From Triatoma infestans (Eukaryota > Arthropoda > Insecta > Hemiptera > Reduviidae): a DNA stretch of 64,000 nt. The translations under genes were made by a program, and so were the position numbers. The notes beneath the pieces are model-generated. The model was not told the origin of the DNA and searched no databases. It was given only the letters and a program-made list of their open reading frames with translations. The stretch is from assembly GCA_011037195.1 (NCBI GenBank), contig JAAEAF010001528.1, positions 159,850 through 223,849 of the forward strand. Direction: 5' to 3'. Within the stretch, counting starts at the first letter, position 1, and each line of letters starts with the position of its first letter. This document shows positions 49,140 to 60,470 of the stretch, piece by piece.

Positions 49140-49944
49140 GTTGGGATTAGGGCGATCTGTTGGATTCATTTTTTTTTTCAATAAGGTGTAAAAATATTTT
49201 GGCCCCCCCTACCCATATTAATCACCCTGTTTATCCAAATGAAATAATGACTAATAATGTTGGTCTCTAAATAATATAGCGGAGATTGGTAGATGTTAAT
49301 ACAGCTGGGCAGTGTTCTAGTAGTAATAGCGATACTACACACTAGGACGGTGTGGAAGGGAACACGCCTCCGAACAGTACGGCCCTGCCACACTAGCCGA
49401 GATAACGCTCCTTGTTATTGAATACTCTCTGCAACCCCCAACCCCTAAGAAACTCCTTCTTCTCCTTTTCACTTCCAACGGAAAACAAGCACCAGACCCT
49501 TACACTTCTCAGATAACTTCCTCATACCCCCAACTAGACAGCTCCTACAGTCTATTACCAACCCCACTCTTCTTTAACTTTCAGATAACAACACAAACAC
49601 GTAATTAGACATTTTTTTTTACTTTTTTTGTTCTTCTCTTCTAGTTGTTATAGCTACTTGTACGCGTCTACTACTCCCCTGACAGTTAGAACTCCCCCCT
49701 ACCCCCTTGTTGTGCTACTTTGCTTGGCTTCCTTCACTTTACTGTGTGAGATTGAATCTTAAAAAAAAGAGATAATAAATAATCTTCTGACATATCATAA
49801 GGTATATTGCCACTCTATACTACAAACATTTGATTAGAATATATATCAAATGTATAGTAAATATTTAAGCCGAAAAAAATAAGTGAAATTATGCGACATA
49901 ATAAGAAATCTATCATAGCATAAACTTTAGCCAAATTACTGGTT
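49140..49944. other. No gene seen
   Basis: Mixed composition with C-rich tracts at 49203 and 49690. No motif could be read. Confidence 0.3.
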
Positions 49945-49945
49945 A

Positions 49946-51080
49946 TACGAGGTGTGTAAATTAAGTAATGAGACTGATTTTCTAGTGTTCGATCTGGCAA
50001 CACTAGAGACGCGGCGCATGCGTGGTAGGGCAAGTAAACATCTGATACACGTCCAGTGCAAATTTGAAAATGCTAGAGTTGTTGCACTGTCCGTAGTGAC
50101 TTTTTTTGTGAGCAAGGTTTTTTTCAGTGCGTTTTAAAAATGAGTGACATCAATTACGAGCAACGTTGTGCTATCAGGTTTTGCTTCAGACTTGGGCACA
50201 GTGCAACGGAAACGTTTGAAAAACTGTGCCAGGCCTATGGAGACAATGTTTTGTCGAGAGCACAGGTTTTTAGGTGGTTTAAGTCGTTTGCAGAAGGAAG
50301 GGAATCAATTGAAGACGAGCCTCGCAGCGGAAGGCCTTCATCTTCAAGAACCGACGAAAATGTTGGCAGAATCCGCGATCTCGTGCGTTCAGATCGTCGT
50401 TTGACAGTCCGAATGATCGGCGAAGAGTTGAATTTGACTCACACAACCGTTCATCAAATTTTGACTAATGAATTGGGGATGAGAAAAATTTGTGCAAAAA
50501 TGGTTCCGAAAAATCTTTCACAAGAGCACAAGACATCAGAAAGGAAAGGAGCCTTGACTTTTTGGGAGCAATTGAAAACGATCCCAATTTTTTGGAACGT
50601 GTTATTACAGGAGACGAGTCTTGGGTGTTTGAGTATGACCCAGAAACTAAGCGTCAGAGCATGCAGTGGCACACTTCAACCTCTCCAAGGCCAAAAAAAG
50701 CAAGAATGAGCAAGTCAAAAATCAAATGCATGCTGATTTGCTTTTTTGATAGCAAAGGAATCGTTCACAAAGAATTTGTGCCTCAATGCCAAATGGTAAA
50801 CCAACATTTTTACCGAGAAGTTCTTGAGAGACTTCGAAAAAGAGTCATGCGTGTGAGACCAAACATCAAAAACAAGTGGGTGTTGCATCACGACAATGCT
50901 CCGTGTCACACCGCGATTTCTATTAATGAGTATTTGGCCAGTAATAACATTCCTGTGGCTCCTCAGCCTCCTTATTCACCCGACTTGAGTCCATGTGACT
51001 TTTTTTTGTTCCCCAAATTGAAAAATCACCTCAAGGGACGTCATTTTGGAACATTGGAGAATATTCAAACAGCCTAATCG
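49946..51080 (+). mobile_element. Mariner transposon, transposase frameshifted, 3' end missing
   Basis: The 5' end cgaggtgtgtaaattaagta follows a TA at 49946-49947 and looks like a mariner terminal repeat. ATG 50140 opens the transposase: HTH region with QRCAIRFCFRLGHSATETF, RAQVFRWFKSFAEGR and EPRSGRPSS, then RMIGEELNLTHTTVHQIL. A one-base shift near 50540 moves to the frame ending at 51077: FLERVITGDESWVFEYD (first Asp), VLHHDNAPCH (second Asp), then YSPDLSPCDFFLFPKLK (third Asp), a DD34D triad. It stops after ENIQTA, short of the family's C-terminus, and no 3' terminal repeat is found. Dead copy. Confidence 0.9.
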
Positions 51081-51219
51081 ATCAACTGAAGTCTATTCCA
51101 GTATCCGAGTAAATATGCTTATTCTGTGAACAAACTATATATTCTTATACTACCACAAAATGTGTCACCAACCTTTCGAATAAAATCTAACAACCAGATA
51201 TTTGATTGCAAGATTTTCT

Positions 51220-51915
51220 ATAATGCTTTTTCTCTTACTTAGAAAGAAAATAAAGTGATCGTGTCCAAATCTTGATATCGAACTTTCACTGGAAATATAC
51301 ATGTTGAGGTCCCCTGAATAAGTAAAGTAATTGCCTATTTTTTTCAGACGGGTTTAATGTCCAACTACCAAATTAAGTGTCGTGGACGAAGGCGGAAGCA
51401 CCTAATTTACTAATAATATTTTTTAAATAAATATAAAATTTACGCAATTATACGCTGGACTCGAACCGGTGTCCTCCCAGTTACAAGTCCATGCTCATAA
51501 CCACTACACCAACACCCGCCCCAAGGTTCCCTGAATAAGAAAAATATGTTTTTAGTGAATGGTATTTATGAGCGCGTGGTGTATGTATGAACAAAATATA
51601 TCTAAAACGAAAAAATGCTGGAAGCTTCATATATAGTTTTCCTTTTAGGTACTAAATACCGCATCTGACATGAAAGTTTCGGGGTAAATCCATCAACCAC
51701 AATGCAAATTTACTGCCGGTTTTTTTTTTCCACTTTTTCATGATTTTTCTCAAAAACAGCTCTAAAGATTATTATTTAAACTTCATCGTACTATCTACAT
51801 ATATACATACCTATAACTTTTATTTGAAGCATTTTCCCGGGTATATTGATTTTTGAGGGATTTTTTGGAGGGAAAAGTAATGTTAAGCTTCCCTATAAAA
51901 GTAAAACTTTAATAC
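51220..51915 (-). repeat. Repeat X copy
   Basis: CTTTTTCTCTTACTTAGAAAGAAAA terminal palindrome-like end, GTGATCGTGTCC, tccatcaaccacaatgc and a CTCAAAAACAGC block. Interrupted by SINE A. Confidence 0.68.
51330..51530 (-). mobile_element. SINE A copy nested in repeat X
   Basis: Reverse of 38863-39057: ggactcgaaccggtgtcc (box B side), catgctcataaccactacac (box A side), and a T run at the tail. ggtcccctgaataag (about 51310) and ggttccctgaataag (about 51525) flank it as a 15-bp target duplication with one mismatch. Confidence 0.82.
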
Positions 51916-52159
51916 ATGATTCTACTGCCTACAAAATATTTATTCACAGTGAAAAACGTTTAACATGAAAAATCGGTTAACACGAAATCAAATGGCGGTC
52001 CCAACTTCATACATTTTTTTTTTCTTTTGACACGAAACAAATCTCGCTTAACAAGAAAAGATTTCACTTCCCTGACGAACAAAATATACCTGTTTGTTGC
52101 TGTCTCATCGTCACGCAGATTTTTTGGCTTATTTTTTTTTTTCGTTAGACGGAACAAAA

Positions 52160-52710
52160 TAAACAATGGCTGCCACTGGTAAAAAAAGAAAGATTTATTC
52201 TGAAAAAGGATCACAAAAATTAAGCTTCTCCTTCTCCAGATTGAACTTTCTGTAGATAAGATGCCTTTTTTTGTTTAATGCCACTTTTTGCATTCAGCCA
52301 AAGAAAGCTTGCGCTTGTTCCATCGCTTTTTAACAGATTCCTTGGTTCTCTCAACTTTCTTATGAGCAGGATCAGCTCTTTCTTATACATTTCTTCAATC
52401 ATGTCTGCAGTAATTCCAAATTTAATATACTGGGAAAACTGCCTCTTATAAGCATCGTCATCTTTTTCAACCAAGTGCCTCATGTAATCAGCAACATGGA
52501 TACCAAATATGTGTTGCCCTGTGCACTTCAGCATTGAATTCTTTGGACTCAGCATCATAACCAGGGAAGCGTTTCATACTGTGCGGAATATTTAGACCAC
52601 CATCAACAGCGCCTTTGAGAGCTCCAAAAACTCTCCGCTCCTGCGCTAGTCTTCATAAGTCCCACATCAAGATAACAGCAAAAAGCTCCTGGTCCTTTAG
52701 CTGCCAGCAG
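52160..52710 (-). pseudogene. RpL5: RpL5 retropseudogene (3' half)
   Basis: Intronless minus-strand copy of the C-terminal half of ribosomal protein L5. About 52705-52560 reads [15 protein letters not shown], then a shift, then a [12 protein letters not shown] segment and KRFPGYDAE. 52558-52220 continues with [34 protein letters not shown] and KQKKASYL, ending at TAA. At least two frameshifts and one scrambled stretch make it nonfunctional. An AATAAA follows at 52199-52194 (minus). No introns are present, as expected for a reverse-transcribed mRNA. It starts mid-gene, directly beside an LTR in the same orientation. Confidence 0.88.
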
Positions 52711-52714
52711 TTAT

Positions 52715-52985
52715 TAGGTTTCCATAATGGGTATGATGAAGGAGAGAAATGGTTTGGTTTGAATGAACAAACTAAATATGGCTGAACACTGTATAATACA
52801 AAAAGTGACACCAACTGCCTGGACTTTACACTAAAATGGTAGAGTATGGTAGACTGGTAAAGGGTCTATCTCCCGTTGCTGTATTTATGCGAGTTTCTCC
52901 CACTCTAGTCCGAGAGAGTGGTCCTGTCATCTTTCTCTGCTATGGATCCTCTCTTTGGATCCTATTATAGTTTCCGCGTATCTGT
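52715..52985 (-). mobile_element. LTR copy (diverged) next to RpL5 retrocopy
   Basis: The minus strand runs like the LTRs at 57063-57401 and 58883-59186: tagcagagaaagatgac, gagtgggagaaact, CATAAATAC (TATA-like), taaagtccaggcagt and a final CCATTAT. Confidence 0.65.
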
Positions 52986-53059
52986 GAGTAGGTAAAGGCA
53001 CCGCAATTGTCAAAACATTTCAATTCGTTTTCGAATTCGATGAATTTTTTGTTAAAATC

Positions 53060-54400
53060 AAAGGTAATTATTGTTGATGGAAAAAAAAATTCAAATCATA
53101 ACTCCCTTTATTTTTTTGAGCAGCATCTAATGGATATTATATATAAAAAAAAAAATTCTGCTGCTGATATTCAGGTGACAGAAACAAACTTTTTTTTTCA
53201 AATGGGAATCCCTATTTTTTTAATATGAATTCTAAAAGTACTTTTTTTTGTGAGAAAAACTGTTTCTGAAAGATTAAAATTGCTTTTGTAGTTCCCAAGT
53301 TATTAATTTTTGAACAAAAAAAAAAGTTTGTTTACCGCTGGCGTAGTAATCAAACAAACAGTTAGCCTGTCCAAAGGGCAAAAAGAAAAAGCGAGATGAA
53401 TGTTTACATGAATGCTCTGTTGTTTACTCGTCTTAATCCCATAAGTTGTAAACAATGCCTTATTTTTAAAAGACTTTCTGTCTACCTCAAACTTCCATTC
53501 GTTCCGGCAAGATGAACCGTCCATATACGACAAACGAAAAAACTGATATGTACGACATTTTTGTTGAATGCCATCGTCAAGCTCAAACAGCTGCAAGGGT
53601 TTACCAGGAGAGATTTCCTGAACGAAGATACCCAAGCCGGAAAACGATTGCTCGTATTGTTGCAACGTTCCGCTTGTATGGCATTGTCATTCGCCAAGGG
53701 CCAAGAAATAGGAATAGGAATAGGAATGTTCGTACTTTCGATACTGAGCTTGATGTACTACTGTATGGGCAGGAGAATCCGAACACTTGAGTTCGAAATG
53801 CGGTTAGAGTTCTGGGAATTAGTAAAACTGTCGTGTGGGAAATACTCCGGCACTATGAAATGAAGCCATTAAGATACCACATTGTTCAAGGGTTTCGCGA
53901 TGGGGATCAAGAGCGCTGACTAACTTTTTTTGACTCATATAAATGTATTAACGGAGCAAAATTCCAGATTTTTTATCTTTTATTTTATGGACTTTTATTT
54001 TTTTACTTGAAGCACAAAGATTAATTTTTTTTAAGATGACAATTTTTTACGTTATTGGCAACACAGGAAGCCATAGTTTAGTTTTTTAAGATCCAGCAGT
54101 CAGCGGTAAAAAAAAGTTTGTTTTCTTTTCGTTCAAAATTTCATATCTTGGGAACTACAATAAGCAATTTTAATTTTTCAAAAACAGTTTTCTCTCACAC
54201 AAAATAAAGTACTTTTAGAATTCATAATAAAAAAATAGGCGTACCCATTTGAAAAAAACAAATTTCGTAACCTGCATATCAGCAGCAGAATTTTTTTCAA
54301 ATATAACATCATTAGATACTGCTCAAAAAACAAGGGAGTTATGATTTGAATTTTTTTTTTTTTATCATCAATAATTACCGAGAAAAAGGTGATGGACAAC
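53060..54400. mobile_element. DNA transposon with about 280-bp terminal inverted repeats
   Basis: 53060-53340 and 54105-54390 are reverse complements: ggtaattattgttgatgg against ccatca..aattacc, tcaaatcataactcccttt, ttctgctgctgatat, gtacttttagaattcat and cttgggaactac all appear inverted. One ORF with a DUF4817-like domain lies between. Confidence 0.78.
53512..53790 (+). CDS. DUF4817-like transposon protein, truncated
   Basis: 92 codons from ATG 53512 to TGA. YTTNEKTDMYDIFVECHRQA, then ARVYQERFPERRYPSRKTIA and a VATFRLYG segment match the small helical DNA-binding domain called DUF4817, found at the start of many insect transposases. After residue 65 a short GNRNRNRN-like run, NRNRNRNVR, follows and the frame ends. 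The catalytic domain is missing; 53800-53930 keeps broken frames. It is probably a deletion derivative of a larger transposon. Confidence 0.65.
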   Translation: MNRPYTTNEKTDMYDIFVECHRQAQTAARVYQERFPERRYPSRKTIARIVATFRLYGIVIRQGPRNRNRNRNVRTFDTELDVLLYGQENPNT

Positions 54401-54479
54401 TTAGCCCGGACACCGTGTATAATTGAACTAAAAGAAATAAAAAAGTCGTGCGAGTGTTTCACACTATTCTTTTTTTTTT

Positions 54480-54610
54480 TTTAATTTTTTTACTTTCTCT
54501 CACTAGTATGAGAAGGAAGTATTGTGTAAGTGTCCAATTTTTGAAACACAGTTTTCAACTCAGTTTTTGCTTGGTTAGTAGTCGTCGTTTCACCACGAAA
54601 AAATTATTTT
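54480..54610 (-). repeat. Repeat X terminal fragment
   Basis: TTTACTTTCTCTCACTAGTATGAGAAGGAAGTA palindromic end (split here as CTTTCTCTCACTAG and TATGAGAAGGAAG) followed by a short body. Confidence 0.5.
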
Positions 54611-54750
54611 AGCGAATGATCCATATGTTATGTATGACAGAGAAAAACACTTTATTGAAAAAAAAAACAAATTTACAAAAGTGGAGCTGCTTAATTATAT
54701 TAAATTTCTAAAACACAGCATACTAATCAATCGTGAGACATTTTGGAGAC

Positions 54751-55190
54751 TGTAATAGCACCCATCCACATCAAAGGGAATGCAACCACAGCAGAGAGAA
54801 GAGAGGCCCTCTCTGGTTAACAGAGACTACTTTCTGACTTAGGCAGGCTAGAGTGGGAGAACCTGTGTATATAAGCCAGTGGGAATCTATCATATACAAC
54901 CATATAACTGTACACCAGTCGTCGCATCGTGTCATATCTCTATTCTCACCATTCATTCTATCATTTTCATTATAAAGTCCAGTGCAGTTAGTGTAAACTT
55001 AGCTATATTATATTAGTGTCAGCATATCTCGTTCATTTAATCAAACCTAATTTCACTCCTCAACAACACCATTATATTGTTCTCCCACTCTAGCCTGCCT
55101 AACTCAGAGAGTAGTCTCTGTTAACCAGAGAGGGCCTCTCTTCTCTCTGCTATGGTTGCATTCTCTTTGCTGTGGATGGCTGCTATTACA
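54751..55190. mobile_element. Foldback LTR derivative with perfect 5-bp target duplication
   Basis: Starts TGTAATAGCACCC and ends GGCTGCTATTACA. About 105 bases at each end are reverse complements (ctctctggttaacagagact against agtctctgttaaccagagag). Between them is an LTR body with tatataag, cattataaagtccagtgcag and tttaatcaaacctaattt as in 57063-57401. gagac is on both sides (54746-54750 and 55191-55195). Confidence 0.82.
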
Positions 55191-55195
55191 GAGAC

Positions 55196-55770
55196 TAATA
55201 AAGATATTAATGTTATATACAATGTATTTATCCACGTTGTGATATACATGAGCAATAATTAGAATTAAAACAAATCAATTCACTCATTGTCCATGCTGAC
55301 TATAAATATGGTTACATACTATAGCTAGCGTGTCCAACAAAATTCCCTCAAACCAGAGGAGTCAGTTGGGTCGATTCAATACTGATTTTATTAAAAAAAT
55401 TGAGAAGTTCAATTTTTGGGATTGCTCCTCTCGAGCCGAACCATAACCTTCGGACTTCAAAGCCCTTCTCTACAAATCTCATCTCTATATTTCACCCGAA
55501 AATATTTGATATACTTCTCGTATATCTTTTTCTTTTCAGCTGTTACATTGGCTGCTTGATCTTTGTCATTGCTCTCTCATAGCGAACTGTCGGATCTATA
55601 AATATAGGCTCGGTTACTATTCTCCACGAAAACAATTATGTCGGCGTATCGTGACGAGCCGTTGTCGTCTATTCCATGTACTTCCTCAAAACAGATGTAG
55701 CGTTTTTTCCTTCAACAGATCCATGATGGCATGCTTCACCCTATGATGAATGCCTAAAATTCACAAACTC
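55196..55770. other. No gene seen
   Basis: AT-rich to 55330, then chance frames. Nothing recognised. Confidence 0.3.
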
Positions 55771-55905
55771 TCTACACGAACTTAGTGAATTTGTTCTGAC
55801 GATGGATGAGATTCCAAAACCGGTCAGGAACAAAATGAATATGCACACTACGACGGATAAAATACCAGATGTTATCCAGCATTGCGGACCCATCCATATA
55901 TTCAA
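55770..55905 (+). repeat. Fragment of the 12.5-kb foldback repeat
   Basis: ctctctacacgaacttagtg, tctgacgatggatgag, aaaccggtcaggaa and gatgttatccagcattgcgg match the right arm at 12985-13100. Confidence 0.75.
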
Positions 55906-56767
55906 CAAATCTAATACTAATTTAATTTACATTGTATTTTATATAGAATTGTATAATAAATTAAAAATAGTACTCTGGAGAAAGTCATAAATGCACCCTT
56001 AAATGCAATTTGCTAGAAAAATGTTTCAAATAAAAATCATGGACACACACACACACATATAATATGTAGTGTGTATTACAAAGTAAAGAATATCGCAAAC
56101 AAAAATAAAAACATTGAGTAACATGGTCCTTCCAGGAAGTTTGGACGGTAAAAAATAAACTCACCACGTATTTTATATAATTATTGTCCAAATAAGTAAA
56201 CATTTCTTCAGATATAGTAAAGAGTAAATAAACTGATATAAAATGATATGCTCATAAAAGAAAGAATAAAACATAGATTCAAGAAAAAAAAAAAAAAGAA
56301 TTGAGTTATTGAATGTTTTATACCAACTAACAACATAAAGTATTGGATTGTTTGAATAAAATAATATACATTGCAAATAAACCAGCGGTAGTAAGAATAT
56401 TTCCCCGTCTGTGTATCCATGCGTTCTCGTATTTCATATGCACTGAATAAAATAGGATATTGTGTTGATATGAAGCCATTCACTATAAGATCTTTGTGGC
56501 TTGTCTAAAAAGAACCGCAGAAGAATTCTAAAATATTCTTCCTAAAATTATTTTGCTCGCTGTATACATTGGTTCACTGTATATTTTAATAGTAAAATTT
56601 CTATAAAAAAATAATCACTTTGTTTGATCATTTTAGCAAAGCAGAAAATTAAATAATTACTCTTAAGTTTCATAATACTCGTATATAGTTTTTGTGAACT
56701 ATATCCTATGGCAGCTAGCTTTAAATGTAAGAATTTTAAATTATTTTGCAATTTAATACTACGCTAG
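55906..56767. other. AT-rich, no gene seen
   Basis: 55920-56110 resembles a diverged X unit (gaattgtataataaa, aatgtttcaaataaa). The rest is chance frames. Confidence 0.35.
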
Positions 56768-57021
56768 TGTAATGGTACCGCAAAGATAATGCAACCACAG
56801 CAGAGAGAAGAGAGGGCCTCTCTGACTTAGGCAGGCTAGAATGGTGTGAGATATGACACGATGCGATATACAGTTGTATGGTTGTATCTGATAGATCCTT
56901 TAGATAGATTCCCACTGGCTTGTATACACAGGTTCTCCCAATCTAGCCTGCCTAAAACAGAGAGTAGTCTCTGTTAACCAGAGATGGCTTCTCTTCTCTC
57001 TGCTGTGGTTGCATTATCTTT
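56768..57021. mobile_element. Second foldback LTR derivative
   Basis: Starts TGTAATGGTACCGCAAAG, runs about 95 bases of the LTR 5' end, then switches to the inverted LTR: cgatgcgatatacagttgta, cccactggctt, and the inverted 5' end agagtagtctctgttaacca to gcattatcttt. The right terminus is lost. Confidence 0.7.
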
Positions 57022-57062
57022 AATTTTTCACACGTGACAAATTTCTTCAGGAGAGAGGATGA

Positions 57063-57401
57063 TGTAATGGCACCGCAAAGATAATGTAACCTCAGCAGAG
57101 AGAAGAGAGGCCCTCTCTGGTTAACAGAGACTACTCTCTGACTTAGGCTGGCTAGAGTGGGAGAACCTGTGTGAATCTATCTAAGCCAGTGGGAATCTAT
57201 CTAAGGTATCTAGCATATACAACCATACAACTGTACACCAGCCATCGCATCGTGTATATCTTTACTCACACCATTCATTCTATCATTTTCATTATAAAGT
57301 CCAGTGCAGTTAGTGTAAACTTAGCTACATTATACGATTAGTGTCTTCATATCTCGTTCATTTAATCAAACCTGATTTCTTTCCTCAACAACTCCATTAT
57401 A
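57063..57401 (+). mobile_element. LTR of the same family, near complete
   Basis: TGTAATGGCACCGCAAAG start, gagtgggagaacctgtgtg, cattataaagtccagtgcag, ending CAACTCCATTATA. About 340 bp without an inverted half, so it serves as the reference form. No clear target duplication. Confidence 0.7.
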
Positions 57402-57479
57402 CTAGGAGTCTTGCTTGTAAATCAATGACCGATGATCAGCCATGAAGATCTTGGTCAAAGTCAAAACTTAATTATTCTG

Positions 57480-58035
57480 AGTTTTTTATACTTCCTCTTA
57501 CTCCCCCCTTTCTACTGAATTAGAGAAAAAAGTTTTTAGCGTATGGTCTGTATGTGTGTTTTAACAAAGTATCTGAAATATGTAAAATCGTAGGAAGCAC
57601 ACAATTAGTATTAGACACGAAGATTTCCGGCAAAATTCATCAACCGGAAGTATGAGGTACTTTACTGGAATGTTTTTTTTTTCTCTGTTTTTCGTGATTT
57701 TCTTGAAAACGGCTTTTACGATTTTCTTTAAACTTCGTATACTATCTAAACATATAAATACCTATCACTTTTATTTAAAACATTTTCCTGGACAAATTTA
57801 TTTTGGGGGTGGGGCTTTGGGGGAACAGTTGCTTTATGCTTTTTTCTAACGTTCTACTTCAGTATGATTAGTATAATATATGGTTTTACCACCTATTTAA
57901 TATAAATACACATTATAAGTATTTGTAGAATTCCAAATTTGAAGAAAATCGCTTTATCTGAAGCGTGATATTACAGAATAGATTTTTTAAATTTTTTTTT
58001 TTGGAATTTTCTAAAACGGTGAAACGTGTTTCTTT
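57480..58035 (-). repeat. Repeat X copy
   Basis: tacttcctcttactcccccc end, gcaaaattcatcaaccgg (57630), an AACGGCTTTTACGATTT block, and a second unit near 57940 with about 300-bp spacing. Confidence 0.68.
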
Positions 58036-58084
58036 ATACTTGGAATACTAACTGCACAGATATAGACCTGAAATGTAATTGGTG

Positions 58085-58330
58085 ATGTTGTGTATTTGTG
58101 GTAGTACGAGCGGTTTAGTAAAAGGGCTGGTAAGTTTATATGTTTAAGAGAGAAGTAATAAGAATAATTAAGAAAGTAGTCACCACTGCTAACAATAAAT
58201 ATATTCTTTCAAAATAATAACTACAAGTTATTTGATATTATAAACTAATTTAATATATTGTGAAACTGCCACTGATTTTTAGAGAACGATTCCTGAAGTA
58301 AGTGTTCTGGCTTTCAAAGCCGAATGTAGA
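58085..58330. mobile_element. LTR-like fragment shared with the gag relic at 17.3-18.3 kb
   Basis: 58085-58130 matches 17290-17340 (tgtgtatttgt, tagtac/cacgagcgg). 58210-58310 matches the reverse of 18185-18290 (ttatttgatattataaact, tttagagaacgattcctga). This links the two loci to one LTR family. Confidence 0.55.
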
Positions 58331-58882
58331 CTGTTCTTGTTTGAAGGCAGAGTGCAGACTGTGTGAAGGAATGCTCTCTCTAACAAAACAGTTGGCCAAG
58401 TAGCACTGTATTAATTTAACGGATTTTTGTGCCTGTGTTTCCCTAATAGCAATGACCCCAATTTACAGTACCTGACTCTAAATACACTCTTTTTGAAGGT
58501 AAATTCACTATTTAATATATTAACAAAATTAGATTTTTCAAACTATAAAATATTCTAAACTATGTTTCAAAACTATTATTTTCTTTTATTTCTTTCTTCC
58601 ACTACAGACCTATCACTTTTATTTGTCACATTTTTTTGAAAAAAAATATGTTTTTAGGGGGTTTGAGCAACCTACGACATGAAGGCTCGTTTCACACTAT
58701 ACGGTTTTCACCGTACGGCAAAAAACCGTACGGCTGGACTTTTTTTAGTGGAGTGAAGAAAAGCATGGGATCTTTCTTTATTGTACGGTGACGGCAAAAC
58801 GCTGATTGCCGTACCGTATAGCAGCCGTTCAGTGCCACTGAAATAGGCGGCGCTGTTGACTCACTGGCCTACATGATTAATG

Positions 58883-59186
58883 TGTAACAGCAACCAAAGA
58901 CAGTAAAGAGAAGAGAAACAAACCCAACCACTCCCTCGGACTGGAGTGGGAGAAACTGTATAAATACAACGACGGACAGTCCAGAGATATACAGTTCAGG
59001 ACAGTTCAACACAGTTCAATACAGCCAATCACTACGTGTCATTACCCATTTACCACTCTACCTTAACCATTCTCTACTGTAAAGTCCGGGGACTCTTAAT
59101 TAATATATTAGTTAACCAGCGTTAACTTCGTCTTCTTATTTCATCAACAAGACAAATTCTCTCCACCTAACACATCCGTTATATAT
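58883..59186 (+). mobile_element. Diverged LTR nested in the Harbinger element
   Basis: Starts TGTAACAGCAACC. ggagtgggagaaactgtata includes the TATAAATAC promoter box. Then ctgtaaagtccgggg, ending near CATCCGTTATA. Related to 57063-57401 but a separate subfamily. Confidence 0.6.
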
Positions 59187-59337
59187 GTATGCTTTCATAT
59201 TGTTCGGTTTTTGTGACGTACGGCAGCTACATTCTTTTTGGCACCCTTTGAAATAACCTTTTTCTATTGTTCACCAAAATCTAATACAAACGGTTGAAAA
59301 AGCACATACCTTCCCTATACAGGATTAGACATATATC

Positions 59338-60213
59338 CTACCTATCTACCCCTTGGCGCTACGGCCCTACAAGAGCCTGGCCCTCCTCCACAATCCTACT
59401 CCACTCTTCTCTTTCCTGGGCGTGTCTTCTCCATCTTTTCACTCCCATTCTCTTCAATAATTCTTCCACATCTCCCAGCCATCTCAATCGGGGACGTCCT
59501 TTTCTACGGCTCCCTCCCGGTTTCCCTTCCAACAGCTTTTTTGGAATCCTGCCTTCGGACATTCGTTCCACATGCCCCAGCCATCTCAGCCGGTTTTTAC
59601 TCACAAAGGCTACCAAGTCTGGTTCATTATATATTTGACGGAGCTCAGCGTTCTTTCTTCCACATCTCCCATTTTCACAGACAGGACCATATATTCTTCT
59701 GGAGTACCTTCCTTTCCCATATATTTAGTATTCTCTCTGTTTCCTTCGTAAGTACCCAGGTTTCACAACCATATGTGACTACAGGTCTTATGATTGTTTT
59801 ATAAATAAGGACCTTCGCTCTGTTAGTCAGACCTCTGAACTTCAGCGGTTTCGGAAGTGTGAAATAACACTTGTTCCCGGAAGCCAATCTGGCCTTAATC
59901 TCTTCAGAGGTTTCATTCTTTTCTGTTACGAGAGCTCCTAAATATTTGAACTGACTGTCTTGAATTCGTGGATTCCAAAACATACACTTTCTTCTATTCT
60001 TGCGTAATTTCTTGTTGTCCTCATATACACAGTCTTTTCATCATTTATTTGTAACCCTAATTTAGTTGCAGCCCTTTCAAATTCCTCAAAAGTCCCTGCT
60101 AGCGCTGCTCTTGGGCGAACTGATATCAGCACATCATCTGCATATACGAGATGTTGCGACATCCTATTATAAATAGTACCATTTGCATTTGTACGAATTG
60201 CTCAAATTGCGTA
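59338..60213 (-). mobile_element. 5'-truncated LINE with 14-bp target duplication, nested
   Basis: Minus-strand RT pieces: 60162-59938 with HLVYADDVLISV (intact YADD catalytic box) and LGLQINDEKTVYM; 59983-59675 with FKYLGALV and TYGCETWVL; 59616-59359 with RLRWLGHVERM. Frameshifts join them. attagacatatatc lies at 59324-59337 and 60214-60227, an exact duplication. Confidence 0.9.
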
Positions 60214-60214
60214 A

Positions 60215-60470
60215 TTAGACATATATCAGTATTATTAAAATGGATGAAATTGATGCTGAAGTTTTGATAACCTGTGTGCGTTTCGAAATTGTATGTTTTG
60301 AAGTTGTAATAAATACATCGTCAAGTTTACCATGTAATTCGTCAAGGGATGTTTTAGACATCTGGAAATAGTTGAAAAATTTATTTTCATCATTCCTCAG
60401 GTCTTCAAAGAGTGTGCAAAACAATCCAAACTTCCTCTCTCCGCTGATTGGTGGGATGCACCCAAAAAAA
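60215..60470 (-). pseudogene. Harbinger-type transposase N-terminal fragment
   Basis: The minus-strand frame (from about 60470, open to 60215) reads RRFWVHPTNQRRE in one frame and then LFEDLRNDENKFFNYFQMSK and SLDELHGKL. This fits the WVHP...R...LxxDExKFFxYFRMSxxxFDELL start of PIF/Harbinger nucleases. The catalytic region is gone, the LINE having inserted at its end. Confidence 0.7.

Noticed and set aside
56040..56065. CA/TA microsatellite as a regulatory site
   Set aside because: Simple repeat with no flanking gene.
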